Shown here one piece after another: positions 41,374 through 50,072 of a stretch of 64,000 nt of DNA. Source of the DNA: Pelotomaculum_C sp050950345 (GTDB lineage Bacteria > Bacillota > Desulfotomaculia > Desulfotomaculales > Pelotomaculaceae); the NCBI GenBank assembly GCA_050950345.1, contig JBMNHK010000007.1:62001-126000 (forward strand). Reading direction: 5' to 3'. The first letter of the stretch is position 1. Every line of letters begins with the position of its first letter. Made by a program: the position numbers and the translations under genes. A model generated the notes under the pieces. The model saw nothing but the letters and a program-made list of their open reading frames with translations. It did not search any database and was not told the origin of the DNA.

Positions 41374-42870
41374 TCACTTTTTCAGCTTTTCACACAGTGG
41401 CAGGATTTCTTCCAGCTTGGTAACTATCCGCTGTTGCTCAGCAAGGGGTGGAAGTGGGACAGGGTAGCTTTTAAGCACTTTAAATGGCGGTATATTTTTA
41501 ATTGCCGATCCCTTACTACCTAAACGCGCATTTTGTTTTAAAACTACATCAAAATACACAAGAAAATAAGGTACATAAATCGGCTGAAACAGTTGCATAC
41601 GCATTAACGCTTGATTAATAATACCTTGCTCAATATTTTCAGGTAAAACATAGGTCTCACCAATGGTACCAGCACAACTAACTATTACATCACCTGGTTG
41701 CACTTCAAATCCAGACATTTTAGTTTCAAAATATTCTCGAGTTATATAATAATCTCCAATATTTGCATTTTTCTGTATAGCGTTTTTTTGTTCGTATACC
41801 TTGACAGCACCGTTACCTTTCGGGACAAACATTCCTTTTGTCAATGCACTACCAAAAGGTCCCTTTTTATAATTCCCCAATTCACCGAAACGTGCCCACT
41901 TCCAATTCTCAGGAATATCAAACGGTATCTCATCCTCTGTAATTTCAGGTAATGGCTTTTCTTTTTTGATTTTACCTTCCTTGATGAGTCGCTGCTTTTC
42001 AGCCTGAATCTGCTGATATAGTTCCTCACCAGTGCCTTCCTCCGGACGCTGTTCGACAAGTTTGCCCTGAATAGCCATCTGTAAAATGGATTTCTGCAGA
42101 TCGATTGGAAAACGCTTATTAAGCTCCTCCAGCTTGTTCCATGCCTGTTCATAGCGTTCAACATACGGCAACAGTTCTTCAATTTTAGCAACGATACGCT
42201 TTTGCTCAGCAAGAGGTGGAAGAGGAATTATCATTTTCCTTAAATGGCTAGGCCCATAGTGTTTAATAGTTCCGCCTGCCTTATGTTCGTCAACCTGCTT
42301 CCTATAACAAGGGGATTTAATGAACCACTTAAAGTAATTCTTATCGATTCCACCATACATCTTGAATCTAATTAAACCAGTATAAGGGATCGCTCCAACA
42401 CATTCTTCGGTTACTTCTGCGATTTTATCCATTGAAGCGCTTGTGCTGACTACTATGTCTCCTAAATCAAGTCTGAAATGGGACCACTTTGAGGCAACCA
42501 TCTCTTCGTCTAAGTAGTTGCATCCTTCTAATGAAACGATGTCTGATTGCATTCCAGCTATTCTTATTAATGGGACGCCTTCGCTTCTAAAATTCACTGC
42601 CAATATTCCGGGGCCTTCTTGAAACAACGACATATCCGAAATGAACATCCAAATCCATGATTCTGGTATTTCAAATGGAAAATAATCGTTGTTAGTAATT
42701 GCACCGCGGAATGCTTCTTTCTTACATTTCCCTTCTCTTATGGAGCGTGCTTTATCATCTCTGCATAATGAAATTATTTCCTCAGCTGTACCTTCCTCAA
42801 GCCGCTGTTCGACTAGCTTCCCTTGAAACGCAAGCTGCAAGATGCTGCTTTTCAATTCCTGCGGGGTCAT
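41374..42870 (-). CDS. hsdS: Type I restriction-modification specificity subunit HsdS
   Basis: 498 residues with two target-recognition domains and two conserved helical repeats. Each half has LPPLAEQ[KQ]RIV[AT]K[IL]EE and KSSILQLAFQGKLVEQR / KSILQMAIQGKLVEQR. HsdS reads the two halves of the DNA target for the M2S complex. Start ATG overlaps the hsdM stop (ATGA). It is AT-richer than flanking genes, suggesting transfer. Without intact hsdM/hsdR it is likely idle. Confidence 0.93.
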   Translation of the reverse strand: MTPQELKSSILQLAFQGKLVEQRLEEGTAEEIISLCRDDKARSIREGKCKKEAFRGAITNNDYFPFEIPESWIWMFISDMSLFQEGPGILAVNFRSEGVPLIRIAGMQSDIVSLEGCNYLDEEMVASKWSHFRLDLGDIVVSTSASMDKIAEVTEECVGAIPYTGLIRFKMYGGIDKNYFKWFIKSPCYRKQVDEHKAGGTIKHYGPSHLRKMIIPLPPLAEQKRIVAKIEELLPYVERYEQAWNKLEELNKRFPIDLQKSILQMAIQGKLVEQRPEEGTGEELYQQIQAEKQRLIKEGKIKKEKPLPEITEDEIPFDIPENWKWARFGELGNYKKGPFGSALTKGMFVPKGNGAVKVYEQKNAIQKNANIGDYYITREYFETKMSGFEVQPGDVIVSCAGTIGETYVLPENIEQGIINQALMRMQLFQPIYVPYFLVYFDVVLKQNARLGSKGSAIKNIPPFKVLKSYPVPLPPLAEQQRIVTKLEEILPLCEKLKK

Positions 42871-43577
42871 TCCTCGGCACCTCCCAAAAGTGCCGTAATT
42901 TCGGCAAGTACACGGTCAATCTCAGCATTAAAAGATGCCCGCTTTTCCTCATACTGATGGATTAAGTCTAAAGGCTCAAGAATGACCTCTTCTGCGTGAG
43001 GATAACCGCAAAGATCAAGATTATAACCAAAATCATCTGTAAGCTGCTTTACTGTATATTTTTTCGCTTTGTCAAAGCCATCAATAATGATTTCCTGTCT
43101 GTTATTCCACCATTCAATAACGGGGGAAAAATGCTCTAATTTCATTGGCTTTGTCTTGGAGAAATGCTTGTAACCTTCCGGCATATCCAAACGATAAAAC
43201 CATGTCTCTATAGTAGGCTCTGTACGGTCAAAAAACAGAATATTGGTTGTAATGGATGTATACGGTGCAAATACACTGCTTGGCAGACGGACAATAGTAT
43301 GTAGATTAAACTCCGACAGTAGCTTTTTCTTTATGTTTACCTTAGCATTGTCCGTACCAAACAGAAAGCCGTCAGGGAGAATTACAGCCGCACGACCGTT
43401 TTTCTTCAGGCGATACATGATAACAGACATAAAGAGGTCTGCAGTTTCGCTGCTGGCAAGGTCTGCCGGAAAATGATTCTTGACATCTGCTTTTTCGCTA
43501 CCGCCGTAGGGGGGATTCATCAAAATAACATTAAACTGGTCGTCCTCTGTATAATCCAATACATCCCTTAACAAGGA
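42867..43577 (-). pseudogene. hsdM: C-terminal fragment of HsdM (DNA N6-adenine methyltransferase), truncated by IS21
   Basis: The frame reads NSLLRDVLDYTEDD then ILMNPPYGGSEKADVKNH (motif IV), ADLFMSVIMYRLKKNGRAAVILPDGFLFG and the C-terminal part. The upstream half with the SAM-binding motif I is missing. Its 5' end abuts the left end of an IS21-family element at 43580/43581. About 235 residues remain against roughly 500 in full HsdM. It cannot methylate alone. Overlaps hsdS by four bases. Confidence 0.9.
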
Positions 43578-43580
43578 GTT

Positions 43581-43630
43581 TGTAGATCGTAAAATAGAAT
43601 TGACCCTAGATCGTCAAATAAAACTGACCC
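43581..43630. repeat. Left inverted repeat of the IS21 element
   Basis: Contains TGTAGATCGT, AATAGAATTGACCC and CAAATAAAACTGACCC in order, matching the right end inverted. Confidence 0.85.
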
Positions 43631-43681
43631 AGCTTGTGATAAAATCTCCCCTGAGAGGGGGAGGAAAAAGAGGTGGTCAGC

Positions 43682-45169
43682 ATGTACAAATGGCAGCGCA
43701 TCAAAGCACTACATGTCCAAGGGGCCGGCATCAGGCAAATAGCCAAGACTGTGGGGGTGTCCAGGAATACCGTCAGGAAGTACCTGAAAGAAGCCAATCC
43801 ACCCCAGTTTAAAGCCAGAGAGTATGTAAAAGAACTGGATAGGTTTCTGGAAGAAATCAAGATTATGCTTGCCAAGGGATATATCGGCACAAGGATTTAC
43901 AACGAACTGGTAGATAAGGGCTATCAAGGCTCCCTGGCCAGCGTCCACCGTTACCTCAGGGCCATAAAGGCAGAAGATAAGGCAGTCAAATTAGCCACCA
44001 CACGGGTGGAGACCGGGCCGGGTAAACAGATGCAGTACGATTGGAAGGTGTGGACGCTACCAGTAGACGGAAAGCCCGTGAAAATATATCTCCACGAAGT
44101 GGTCCTGTCTTTTAGCCGAATGAAATTCTACACCTTCTCTTTAAGCATCACCACCGCCGATGTGATTCGGGCCTTGGTTGAAGCCATTGACTTTTTCGGT
44201 GGTTATGCTCCGGAGTTAGTGATTGACAACGGCAAGCAAATGGTTATCTCCCACCAGAAAGACGGTATCATCCGGTACAATGACGAGTTTCTCAAATTCT
44301 GCGGGCTGTATGGCATCCAGCCTTCAGCTTGCGAAAACTACCGCCCCCGGACCAAGGGAAAGGTAGAGCGCCCCTTTTACTATGTCCAGGAACACCTGCT
44401 GCGGGGTCTGGAGGTGGCCGGTTTAAACGAATTCGCTGTAAGGCTTTCAGAGTTCCAGGAAGCCTACAATAAAAGGCCCCATAGCAGCTTAGGCCGACCG
44501 CCGGAGGAGATATTTGCCGAGGAAAAAGGATGTATTCTCAAGATACCTGCTGTCAAACCGGCCTTATTACAACATAAAGAACCCCGGAAGGTGAGCAATG
44601 ACGGCTATATATCCCATGACGGCAATCTCTATCCTGTACCCATGCGTTACTGCGCCGGGAGGGTGTGGATAGAAAACATCTACGGCCGGCGCCTGAAGGT
44701 ATATGACGAAGCAGGGACGCTTTTGGCGGAGTTCGATCTTGAACTGCAAAAGCAAACCGTTCGTCCCCTTCACCCCGAACACGAAACCATCAACCGTCAC
44801 TACCAGGAGAAGAAACTAAAGGCACGCTCGGCCCTGGCAGAGAAGTTCACCAGCGCTTTTGGCGAGGACGGCCAAAGGTATCTGGCAGGCCTGCGTGATA
44901 AGAATGGGGCCAACCTGTACTGGCACCTGGCCGAAATCTTAAACTACCAGGAGATATATACCCGGGAAGATATCGCCATAGCCATCAAAGAATGCTTGAA
45001 AATCGGTTCTTATCACAAAAACAGCGTAAAAAGGCTTTTAGAACAGATGGAAGTCGCTCCCCTTGCGCCAGCGGGTGACCAGATAAATTTAAATATGCCA
45101 CCGGTTAGAATTAAACGGGACCTCTCCTGTTATGCCATCCCGGAGAGCGAGGTGGCGGCAGTATCATGA
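43682..45169 (+). CDS. istA: IS21 transposase IstA
   Basis: 495 residues from ATG at 43682 (AGAGGTGG upstream). N-terminal helix-turn-helix (GAGIRQIAKTVGVSRNTVRKYLKE) and the DDE core: Asp in QYDWKVW, Asp in LVIDNGKQMV, Glu in KGKVERPF. Performs DNA cleavage and strand transfer with the IstB helper. Overlaps istB by four bases. Confidence 0.97.
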   Translation: MYKWQRIKALHVQGAGIRQIAKTVGVSRNTVRKYLKEANPPQFKAREYVKELDRFLEEIKIMLAKGYIGTRIYNELVDKGYQGSLASVHRYLRAIKAEDKAVKLATTRVETGPGKQMQYDWKVWTLPVDGKPVKIYLHEVVLSFSRMKFYTFSLSITTADVIRALVEAIDFFGGYAPELVIDNGKQMVISHQKDGIIRYNDEFLKFCGLYGIQPSACENYRPRTKGKVERPFYYVQEHLLRGLEVAGLNEFAVRLSEFQEAYNKRPHSSLGRPPEEIFAEEKGCILKIPAVKPALLQHKEPRKVSNDGYISHDGNLYPVPMRYCAGRVWIENIYGRRLKVYDEAGTLLAEFDLELQKQTVRPLHPEHETINRHYQEKKLKARSALAEKFTSAFGEDGQRYLAGLRDKNGANLYWHLAEILNYQEIYTREDIAIAIKECLKIGSYHKNSVKRLLEQMEVAPLAPAGDQINLNMPPVRIKRDLSCYAIPESEVAAVS

Positions 45170-45924
45170 GTAACAAATTAACCGGTTATCTGGAAAGCCA
45201 GATGCAGTCCTTAAAATTAAAGGGGATGCTTGCCCATTACCAGGAGGTAACAGAGAAGGCCTCACAAAACAACCTTTCTTATACAGAGTACCTCTCCCTT
45301 CTCTTCGAAGAGGAGTTAAAAAGGAAAACCGAAGGCACGGTCAAGACGAAAATCAATAAAGCACGTTTCCCCTTCATCAAAACCTTGGAGGAGTTTGACT
45401 TTAGCTTCCAGCCCTCCATCCGGGAAAAAGAAATTATCGCTTTAGGCTCCCTGGATTTCGTGGAGAAAAAGGAGAATATCGTTTTCCTGGGTCCCCCTGG
45501 GGTCGGCAAGACCCATCTCTCGGTGGCCTTAGGTATAAAGGCATGCATGGCCAAATATCGCGTAGCATTTATCACGGCCCAGAAGCTTTTAGAAGAATTG
45601 CTTTTGAGCGCAAAAGACGGCAGCCTTCTCGACAAGCTGCTGGGCTACTCCCGGCTCAACCTTTTAATCATCGACGAGCTCGGCTACATGCCCGTAAGTA
45701 AAGAACAGGCCAACCTCCTCTTCCGCCTGGTCTCCATGCGCTATGAGAAGGGGAGTATCATCTTAACCAGCAACTATAACTTTAACGAATGGGGGGAGAT
45801 ATTTTCCGACCAGGTGGTGGCCGCGGCCATAATTGACCGACTTGTGCACCACGCCCGCATTTTCTATATTAACGGCACTAGCTACCGGCTCAAAGGTAAA
45901 CTGAAAGCAGCCAACGACGGCTAG
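45166..45924 (+). CDS. istB: IS21 helper ATPase IstB
   Basis: 252 residues. AAA+ ATPase with Walker A FLGPPGVGKTHLSVAL and Walker B LLIIDELGYMPVSK. IstB, related to DnaC, bends target DNA and activates IstA. Start ATG overlaps istA stop (ATGA). Confidence 0.97.
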   Translation: MSNKLTGYLESQMQSLKLKGMLAHYQEVTEKASQNNLSYTEYLSLLFEEELKRKTEGTVKTKINKARFPFIKTLEEFDFSFQPSIREKEIIALGSLDFVEKKENIVFLGPPGVGKTHLSVALGIKACMAKYRVAFITAQKLLEELLLSAKDGSLLDKLLGYSRLNLLIIDELGYMPVSKEQANLLFRLVSMRYEKGSIILTSNYNFNEWGEIFSDQVVAAAIIDRLVHHARIFYINGTSYRLKGKLKAANDG

Positions 45925-45980
45925 AATGGCAACAAGATTACCCTGTCAAAACTTAAAGCTTATTATTTTTGTTACCATGT

Positions 45981-46029
45981 GGGTCAATTTTATTTGCACA
46001 TAGTGGGTCAATTCTATTGACAATCAACA
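45981..46029. repeat. Right inverted repeat of the IS21 element
   Basis: Reads inward as TGTTGATTGTC, AATAGAATTGACCC and CAAATAAAATTGACCC, matching the left end. Confidence 0.85.
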
Positions 46030-46074
46030 CCGGAGCTTGATATCTTCCTCGGTCATCTGTTTTTTATCAATCAT
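46024..46074 (-). pseudogene. hsdR: 5' remnant of hsdR (type I restriction subunit), cut by IS21
   Basis: Starts at ATG 46074 and reads MIDKKQMTEEDIKLR before entering the IS at 46029, where a stop follows after one residue. From memory the TEEDIKLR start fits HsdR-type subunits (TEEDI-x-YITPA). The ATG overlaps the stop of the XRE gene (ATGA), as an operon would. Only about 15 codons remain. Confidence 0.65.
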
Positions 46075-46295
46075 GTATTATCGCTCCTTTCATCATCCGG
46101 GATGTAATCCATGATATCACCGTAATTACAACCAAGTGTGCTGCATATCTTATCCAGAACATTAAGCATTACCGGCTCGTCCCGGCGCAGCTTGGTCATT
46201 GTATTAGGAGATACGCCGGAGGCTTTGCGCAAGGCTGCCTTGCGCATTTTTTTATCAATCAGCAGTTTCCAAAGTTTATTGTATGAAACAGCCAT
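46071..46295 (-). CDS. XRE-family (Cro/CI-type) transcriptional regulator
   Basis: 74 residues: YNKLWKLLIDKKMRKAALRKASGVSPNTMTKLRRDEPVMLNVLDKICSTLGCNYGDIMDYI, a single helix-turn-helix of the HTH_26 type. Such small regulators precede type I restriction-modification operons in Firmicutes. GGAGG six bases before the ATG. AT-rich like hsdS. Confidence 0.93.
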   Translation of the reverse strand: MAVSYNKLWKLLIDKKMRKAALRKASGVSPNTMTKLRRDEPVMLNVLDKICSTLGCNYGDIMDYIPDDERSDNT

Positions 46296-46381
46296 AATAA
46301 GCCTCCAATGCCATATTTAAGAATAGTATATCACGTAGCCTGTATTTCGCAAGGACTTAAGAAGGGTTCGCAAAGTAAGGA

Positions 46382-46434
46382 AAACACAAAAACAAAGACT
46401 GCATTAAAGGTTTTATCCTTCGGTGCAGTCTTTG
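46382..46434 (-). terminator. Terminator of the LysM/M23 peptidase gene
   Basis: Stem CAAAGACTGCA / TGCAGTCTTTG with a 20-base loop that can itself pair (AAAGG/CCTT). On the minus strand it is followed by a T-rich tail (TTTTTGTGTTTT). Confidence 0.75.
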
Positions 46435-46535
46435 CTTTAGAACCTCCGCTTGAAGAGAAACGTTCAAAATTTGCTTGTTTTCGTAAATCCCTAATTTGAA
46501 CTCCCATCAAGGCAGGGCTTATTTAGCCCCAATTC

Positions 46536-47438
46536 TTATCCGTAGTAATGCCCCTGTGCCAGATATGCTTCAGGATCCAGAGGCGTACCGTTTTTCAGCA
46601 CTTCCAGGTGCAGGTGTGGGCCGGTGGACCTGCCGGTGTTGCCGGCAAGGGCCAGGACGGTGCGGGTGTCCACCTGTTCACCTTCATCAACCAGGATTTC
46701 TGAGCAGTGGGCATAGAGGGTGCGCACACCATCACCGTGATCGACAATTACCGTCAGGCCATAAGTACCTCGCGGGCCGGCAAATACCACCCTACCGGCC
46801 GCCGCTGCCCTGATGGGAGTGCCCTCATCCACAGCGATATCTATACCCTCATGGGGCCGCCCATCCCGCATGCCGAAGGGCGAGCTGATGGGGCCCTGCA
46901 GCGGCCAGACCAACCAGCCCCTGGCCAGCAGACTACCACTGCCGGCAGGAACAACCTCCTCACCGGCGTTGCTGAGGGGAATCATTAAGGTCTGACCGGC
47001 CAGGATGGTGTCCGGGTCGGAGCGGCCGTTTCTGGACGCAATGGTCTGGACGTCTACCCGATAGGCCCGGGAGATCTCCCACAGGGTTTCCCCCCGTTGC
47101 ACCTGGTGCGCCACGCAATCTGCCGGGATCTGCAAGGTCTGACCAACCTTAATCCGGTCCTTATCAGTGATCCGGTTCGCCAAAGCCAGCGTCTCCACAG
47201 ATATACCGTTTGCTGCCGCAATCCCCGTCAGGGTATCCCCGGCCTTAACCTCATATAGACGCAGGCCGGCCTCCTTTCCCAGCGCTACCGGCGGTATCAT
47301 ATAAGGCTTATTGCTTAAGAGCAGCTCATCCAGACGGGCCAGGGCCGGACTACTCCAACCAAGGATTAGTGCAGCAGCTGTTAGAGCTACCAAAAAACCA
47401 TGTTTCTTTATCTGCAGTTTAATAAATGGCTTGTACAA
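46536..47438 (-). CDS. Secreted LysM and M23 (LytM) metallopeptidase
   Basis: 300 residues from a TTG at 47438 (AGAGGTG about seven bases before). N-terminal signal/anchor (about 15-35). Two LysM repeats: YEVKAGDTLTGIAAANGISVETLALANRI and HQVQRGETLWEISRAYRVDVQTIASRNG. M23 peptidase domain with zinc ligands HEGIDIAV and HLHLEV. Binds and cleaves peptidoglycan. Its ribosome site lies in the stem of a hairpin downstream of rho. Confidence 0.93.
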   Translation of the reverse strand: MYKPFIKLQIKKHGFLVALTAAALILGWSSPALARLDELLLSNKPYMIPPVALGKEAGLRLYEVKAGDTLTGIAAANGISVETLALANRITDKDRIKVGQTLQIPADCVAHQVQRGETLWEISRAYRVDVQTIASRNGRSDPDTILAGQTLMIPLSNAGEEVVPAGSGSLLARGWLVWPLQGPISSPFGMRDGRPHEGIDIAVDEGTPIRAAAAGRVVFAGPRGTYGLTVIVDHGDGVRTLYAHCSEILVDEGEQVDTRTVLALAGNTGRSTGPHLHLEVLKNGTPLDPEAYLAQGHYYG

Positions 47439-47489
47439 AAAAAACACCTCTTTTGGACAGAATCTAAGCCTAGTTTTGCCAAAAGAGGT
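47437..47489 (-). terminator. Hairpin acting as rho terminator and possible mask of the M23 ribosome site
   Basis: Perfect 11-bp stem ACCTCTTTTGG / CCAAAAGAGGT, 22-base loop, followed on the minus strand by GTTTTTTTTG. The right arm holds AGAGGT, the likely Shine-Dalgarno of the M23 gene; the T-run is in its first codons. Confidence 0.7.
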
Positions 47490-47509
47490 AATTTATATAC
47501 TATGTGCCA

Positions 47510-48835
47510 TCACCGGCTATCGGCGCCGCCCGGGCCATGGGTGCCCCGGCGGCCGTTTTCATGCCGGCTCACAGTTTGCTCCCCGGCCCGGCGCAGGTGG
47601 AGAAAAGCTTCCACCAGGTCTTTATTGCTCCTGGTACGTTTGATCTGTTCAACCAGCGTATCCATGGCCTCCCAGGGGGTAGCTCCAGTGATAGATTTCC
47701 TGAATTGCCAGATCATTTCAAGCTCATCCTGTGACAAGAGCAGCTCTTCCTTGCGCGTACCGGAGCGCTGCACATCAACAGCGGGGAAGATCCTTCTCTC
47801 AGCCAGCCGGCGATCCAGGATCAGTTCCATATTGCCGGTACCTTTGAACTCCTCGAAGATGACGTCATCCATCCTGCTCCCCGTTTCCACCAGGGCAGTA
47901 GCCAGGATCGTAAGGCTACCTCCCTCTTCCAGGTTCCGCGCCGCGCCAAAAAACCTTTTGGGCTTGTGCAGGGCAGCCGGATCTACACCACCGGAAAGGG
48001 TACGTCCACTGGGCGGCACCACCAGATTATGAGCCCTGGCCAGGCGGGTGATGCTGTCCAGGAGAATAACCACATCATATCTATGCTCCACCAGGCGTTT
48101 AGCCCGCTCTAAAACCATATCGGCGACCTTGACATGGTTTTCCGGCGGCTCATCAAAAGTTGAACTGACCACTTCTCCGTCCACCGAACGTTCGATATCG
48201 GTAACTTCTTCCGGCCGTTCATCAACCAGGAGGACTATGAGATATATTTCCGGGTGGTTATGGGTGATACTATTGGCTATTTCTTTCAGCAGAGTAGTTT
48301 TGCCGGCTTTAGGCGGGGAAACTATCAGGCCGCGCTGGCCTTTGCCGATAGGGGCAAGCAAGTCGATGATCCTGGTGGCATATTTCTCCTTCGTAGTTTC
48401 AAGCTTAATCCGTTCCTGGGGATAGAGCGGTGTTAAACCGTCAAAGTGCAACCTGCTTTCAGCCTGCTGCGGGTCAACACCGTTGACCTGCTCCACCCGC
48501 AGCAACGCAAAATAACGTTCACTGTCTTTGGGTCGGCGCACCTGCCCTGCTACCTTATCACCGGTGCGAAGATCAAAACGCCTGATCTGCGAAGAGGAGA
48601 CATAGATGTCATCATTACTGGGGAGGTATTGGAAGGGTCTTAAAAAACCATAGCCGTCAGGCAGGATTTCCAGAACGCCGCTGGCATATAAGAGTCCGTT
48701 TTTTTCAGTTTTTGTCTTTAGTATTTCAAAAATAAGTTCTTTTTTGCGGTATTTATAGTAGCCCGGCAGTTCGAGTTCCCTGGCGATCTTATATAGCTCC
48801 GCCAGGGTTTTACTCTCTAGGTCTGCATAACTCAA
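47510..48835 (-). CDS. rho: Transcription termination factor Rho
   Basis: 441 residues from TTG at 48835, chosen because GGAGGGGG lies five bases before it; the ATG ten codons upstream has no ribosome site. N-terminal Rho_N (DLESKTLAELYKIARELELPGYYKYRKKELIFEI), RNA-binding cold-shock-like domain (GVLEILPDGYGFLRP), Walker A SPPKAGKTTLL (about 163-172), Q-loop and R-loop (VVPPSGRTLSGGVDP). Basic tail of about 25 residues. Gene order next to fba/fsa and rpmE is ancestral. Confidence 0.97.
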   Translation of the reverse strand: MSYADLESKTLAELYKIARELELPGYYKYRKKELIFEILKTKTEKNGLLYASGVLEILPDGYGFLRPFQYLPSNDDIYVSSSQIRRFDLRTGDKVAGQVRRPKDSERYFALLRVEQVNGVDPQQAESRLHFDGLTPLYPQERIKLETTKEKYATRIIDLLAPIGKGQRGLIVSPPKAGKTTLLKEIANSITHNHPEIYLIVLLVDERPEEVTDIERSVDGEVVSSTFDEPPENHVKVADMVLERAKRLVEHRYDVVILLDSITRLARAHNLVVPPSGRTLSGGVDPAALHKPKRFFGAARNLEEGGSLTILATALVETGSRMDDVIFEEFKGTGNMELILDRRLAERRIFPAVDVQRSGTRKEELLLSQDELEMIWQFRKSITGATPWEAMDTLVEQIKRTRSNKDLVEAFLHLRRAGEQTVSRHENGRRGTHGPGGADSR

Positions 48836-48854
48836 AGGCAACCCCCTCCAGGGA

Positions 48855-49355
48855 TTAATTTGCATTAATTAATTTTTTTTTCTTATGCCGGTGCTGACAC
48901 CGGCGGCGTTCCAGAAGCTTTAATAATAGGAAATAAACTGCTAGAGAAAACAGGGCGGCATTAACCAGGCTGCCGACTAAAAATGGATAACCATAGGCAA
49001 TTATTGTTTCCAGATAAGGGCCCAGGATGATAATGTCGCTAAGCGTGACATCGACCGGTGGCATGTCGCCGCATAAAACCTTGCCTACCAGAAGATCAAA
49101 GGCAAAGAACACCGGGACCATAAGCTTAAAAACAATAACCGTGGCCACAGCAGCTATGGGACTACAGCGTAGAAGGCGAGCCAGCAGGTAAGCCAGCGGA
49201 ATGCTGATACCGGGTACAGGTAGAAAATCGAGGGCAATTCCTATCGCTGCACCCCTGGCAATTTTTTTGGGGGAGTCAGGCAGGCTCATGACTTGATCGT
49301 AATAGTTTTTTAGGCGCTCCATCAAAGGTGTCTTTGCTTTCTTTTTTGAACTCAT
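48855..49355 (-). CDS. DUF2062 family membrane protein
   Basis: 166 residues from ATG at 49355 (GGGG upstream). SPKKIARGAAIGIALDFLPVPGISIPLAYLLARLLRCSPIAA matches DUF2062. Three to four membrane segments. A longer frame starts upstream but lacks support. Unknown function; sits between rho and fsa. Confidence 0.8.
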   Translation of the reverse strand: MSSKKKAKTPLMERLKNYYDQVMSLPDSPKKIARGAAIGIALDFLPVPGISIPLAYLLARLLRCSPIAAVATVIVFKLMVPVFFAFDLLVGKVLCGDMPPVDVTLSDIIILGPYLETIIAYGYPFLVGSLVNAALFSLAVYFLLLKLLERRRCQHRHKKKKLINAN

Positions 49356-49404
49356 AATACCCCAGTCAAGTATGGCCTGCTCCTTTATCCTTAAAATAAC
49401 CTTG

Positions 49405-50055
49405 CTATACTCTGTCTTTAACGGTCTCCCAGTCTTCCAGGAATTTCTTAATGCCTGCATCTGTGAGCGGGTGCCGGATCATCTGCTGCAACACCCGGTA
49501 AGGCACTGTGGCGATGTGAGTTCCGGCTTTGGCTGCATGCAGCACATGGATAGGATGGCGGATACTGGCGGCGATAACTTCCGTTGGCAGCTGATAGCGG
49601 TTTACAATATCCATTATATCATAAAGCAAGTCAACGCCATCCTGGTTAATGTCGTCCAGGCGGCCCACGAAAGGACTGACGAAGGTAGCGCCGGCCCGGG
49701 CTGCCAACAGCACCTGGTTGGCCGAAAAGACCAGGGTCACATTGGTGCGTATGCCTTTTTTTGAAAGGGCGCTGGTGGCTTTTAACCCCTCCGCGTTCAT
49801 GGGAATTTTAATTACTACGTTTGGATGCAGCGCCGCTAATTCCATAGCCTCGGCCACCATACCGGCCGCGTCCGGACTAATCACTTCGGCGCTGATGGGG
49901 CCGTCCACAATGGCAGCGATCTCCCGGACAACTTCAGCAAAATTGCGCCCTTCTTTGGCAATCAGGGTGGGATTGGTGGTTACACCGGAGATCACCCCCA
50001 GGGCATAGGCTTCACGAATCTCATCAATATTGGCCGTATCAAGAAAAAGTTTCAT
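49405..50055 (-). CDS. fsa: Transaldolase-like / fructose-6-phosphate aldolase (TalC family)
   Basis: 216 residues. MKLFLDTANIDEIREAYALGVISGVTTNPTLIAKE and the Schiff-base lysine in VVIKIPM (about Lys83), TNVTLVFSANQVLLAARAGATFVSPFVGR. The short TalC/FSA form of transaldolase in sugar phosphate metabolism. Follows fba by 17 bases. Confidence 0.95.
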   Translation of the reverse strand: MKLFLDTANIDEIREAYALGVISGVTTNPTLIAKEGRNFAEVVREIAAIVDGPISAEVISPDAAGMVAEAMELAALHPNVVIKIPMNAEGLKATSALSKKGIRTNVTLVFSANQVLLAARAGATFVSPFVGRLDDINQDGVDLLYDIMDIVNRYQLPTEVIAASIRHPIHVLHAAKAGTHIATVPYRVLQQMIRHPLTDAGIKKFLEDWETVKDRV

Positions 50056-50072
50056 TTTCTTTTTGCCCTTCC

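Larger units (their letters stand above)
43581..46029 (+). mobile_element. IS21-family insertion sequence
   Basis: 2449 bp from TGT at the left end to ACA at the right. Ends are imperfect inverted repeats (TGTAGATCGT against TGTTGATTGT), each followed by two internal 14-16 bp copies ending GAATTGACCC and AAA[CT]TGACCC, as expected for multiple IstA binding sites. It encodes istA and istB. No target duplication is seen next to the ends, and the two sides belong to different genes (hsdM left, hsdR right), which implies an adjacent deletion. Confidence 0.9.

Noticed and set aside
41022..41423. 133-codon plus-strand frame after a hairpin
   Set aside because: Its ATG is in the right arm of the hairpin and it runs into hsdS on the opposite strand; kept only as part of the remnant region.
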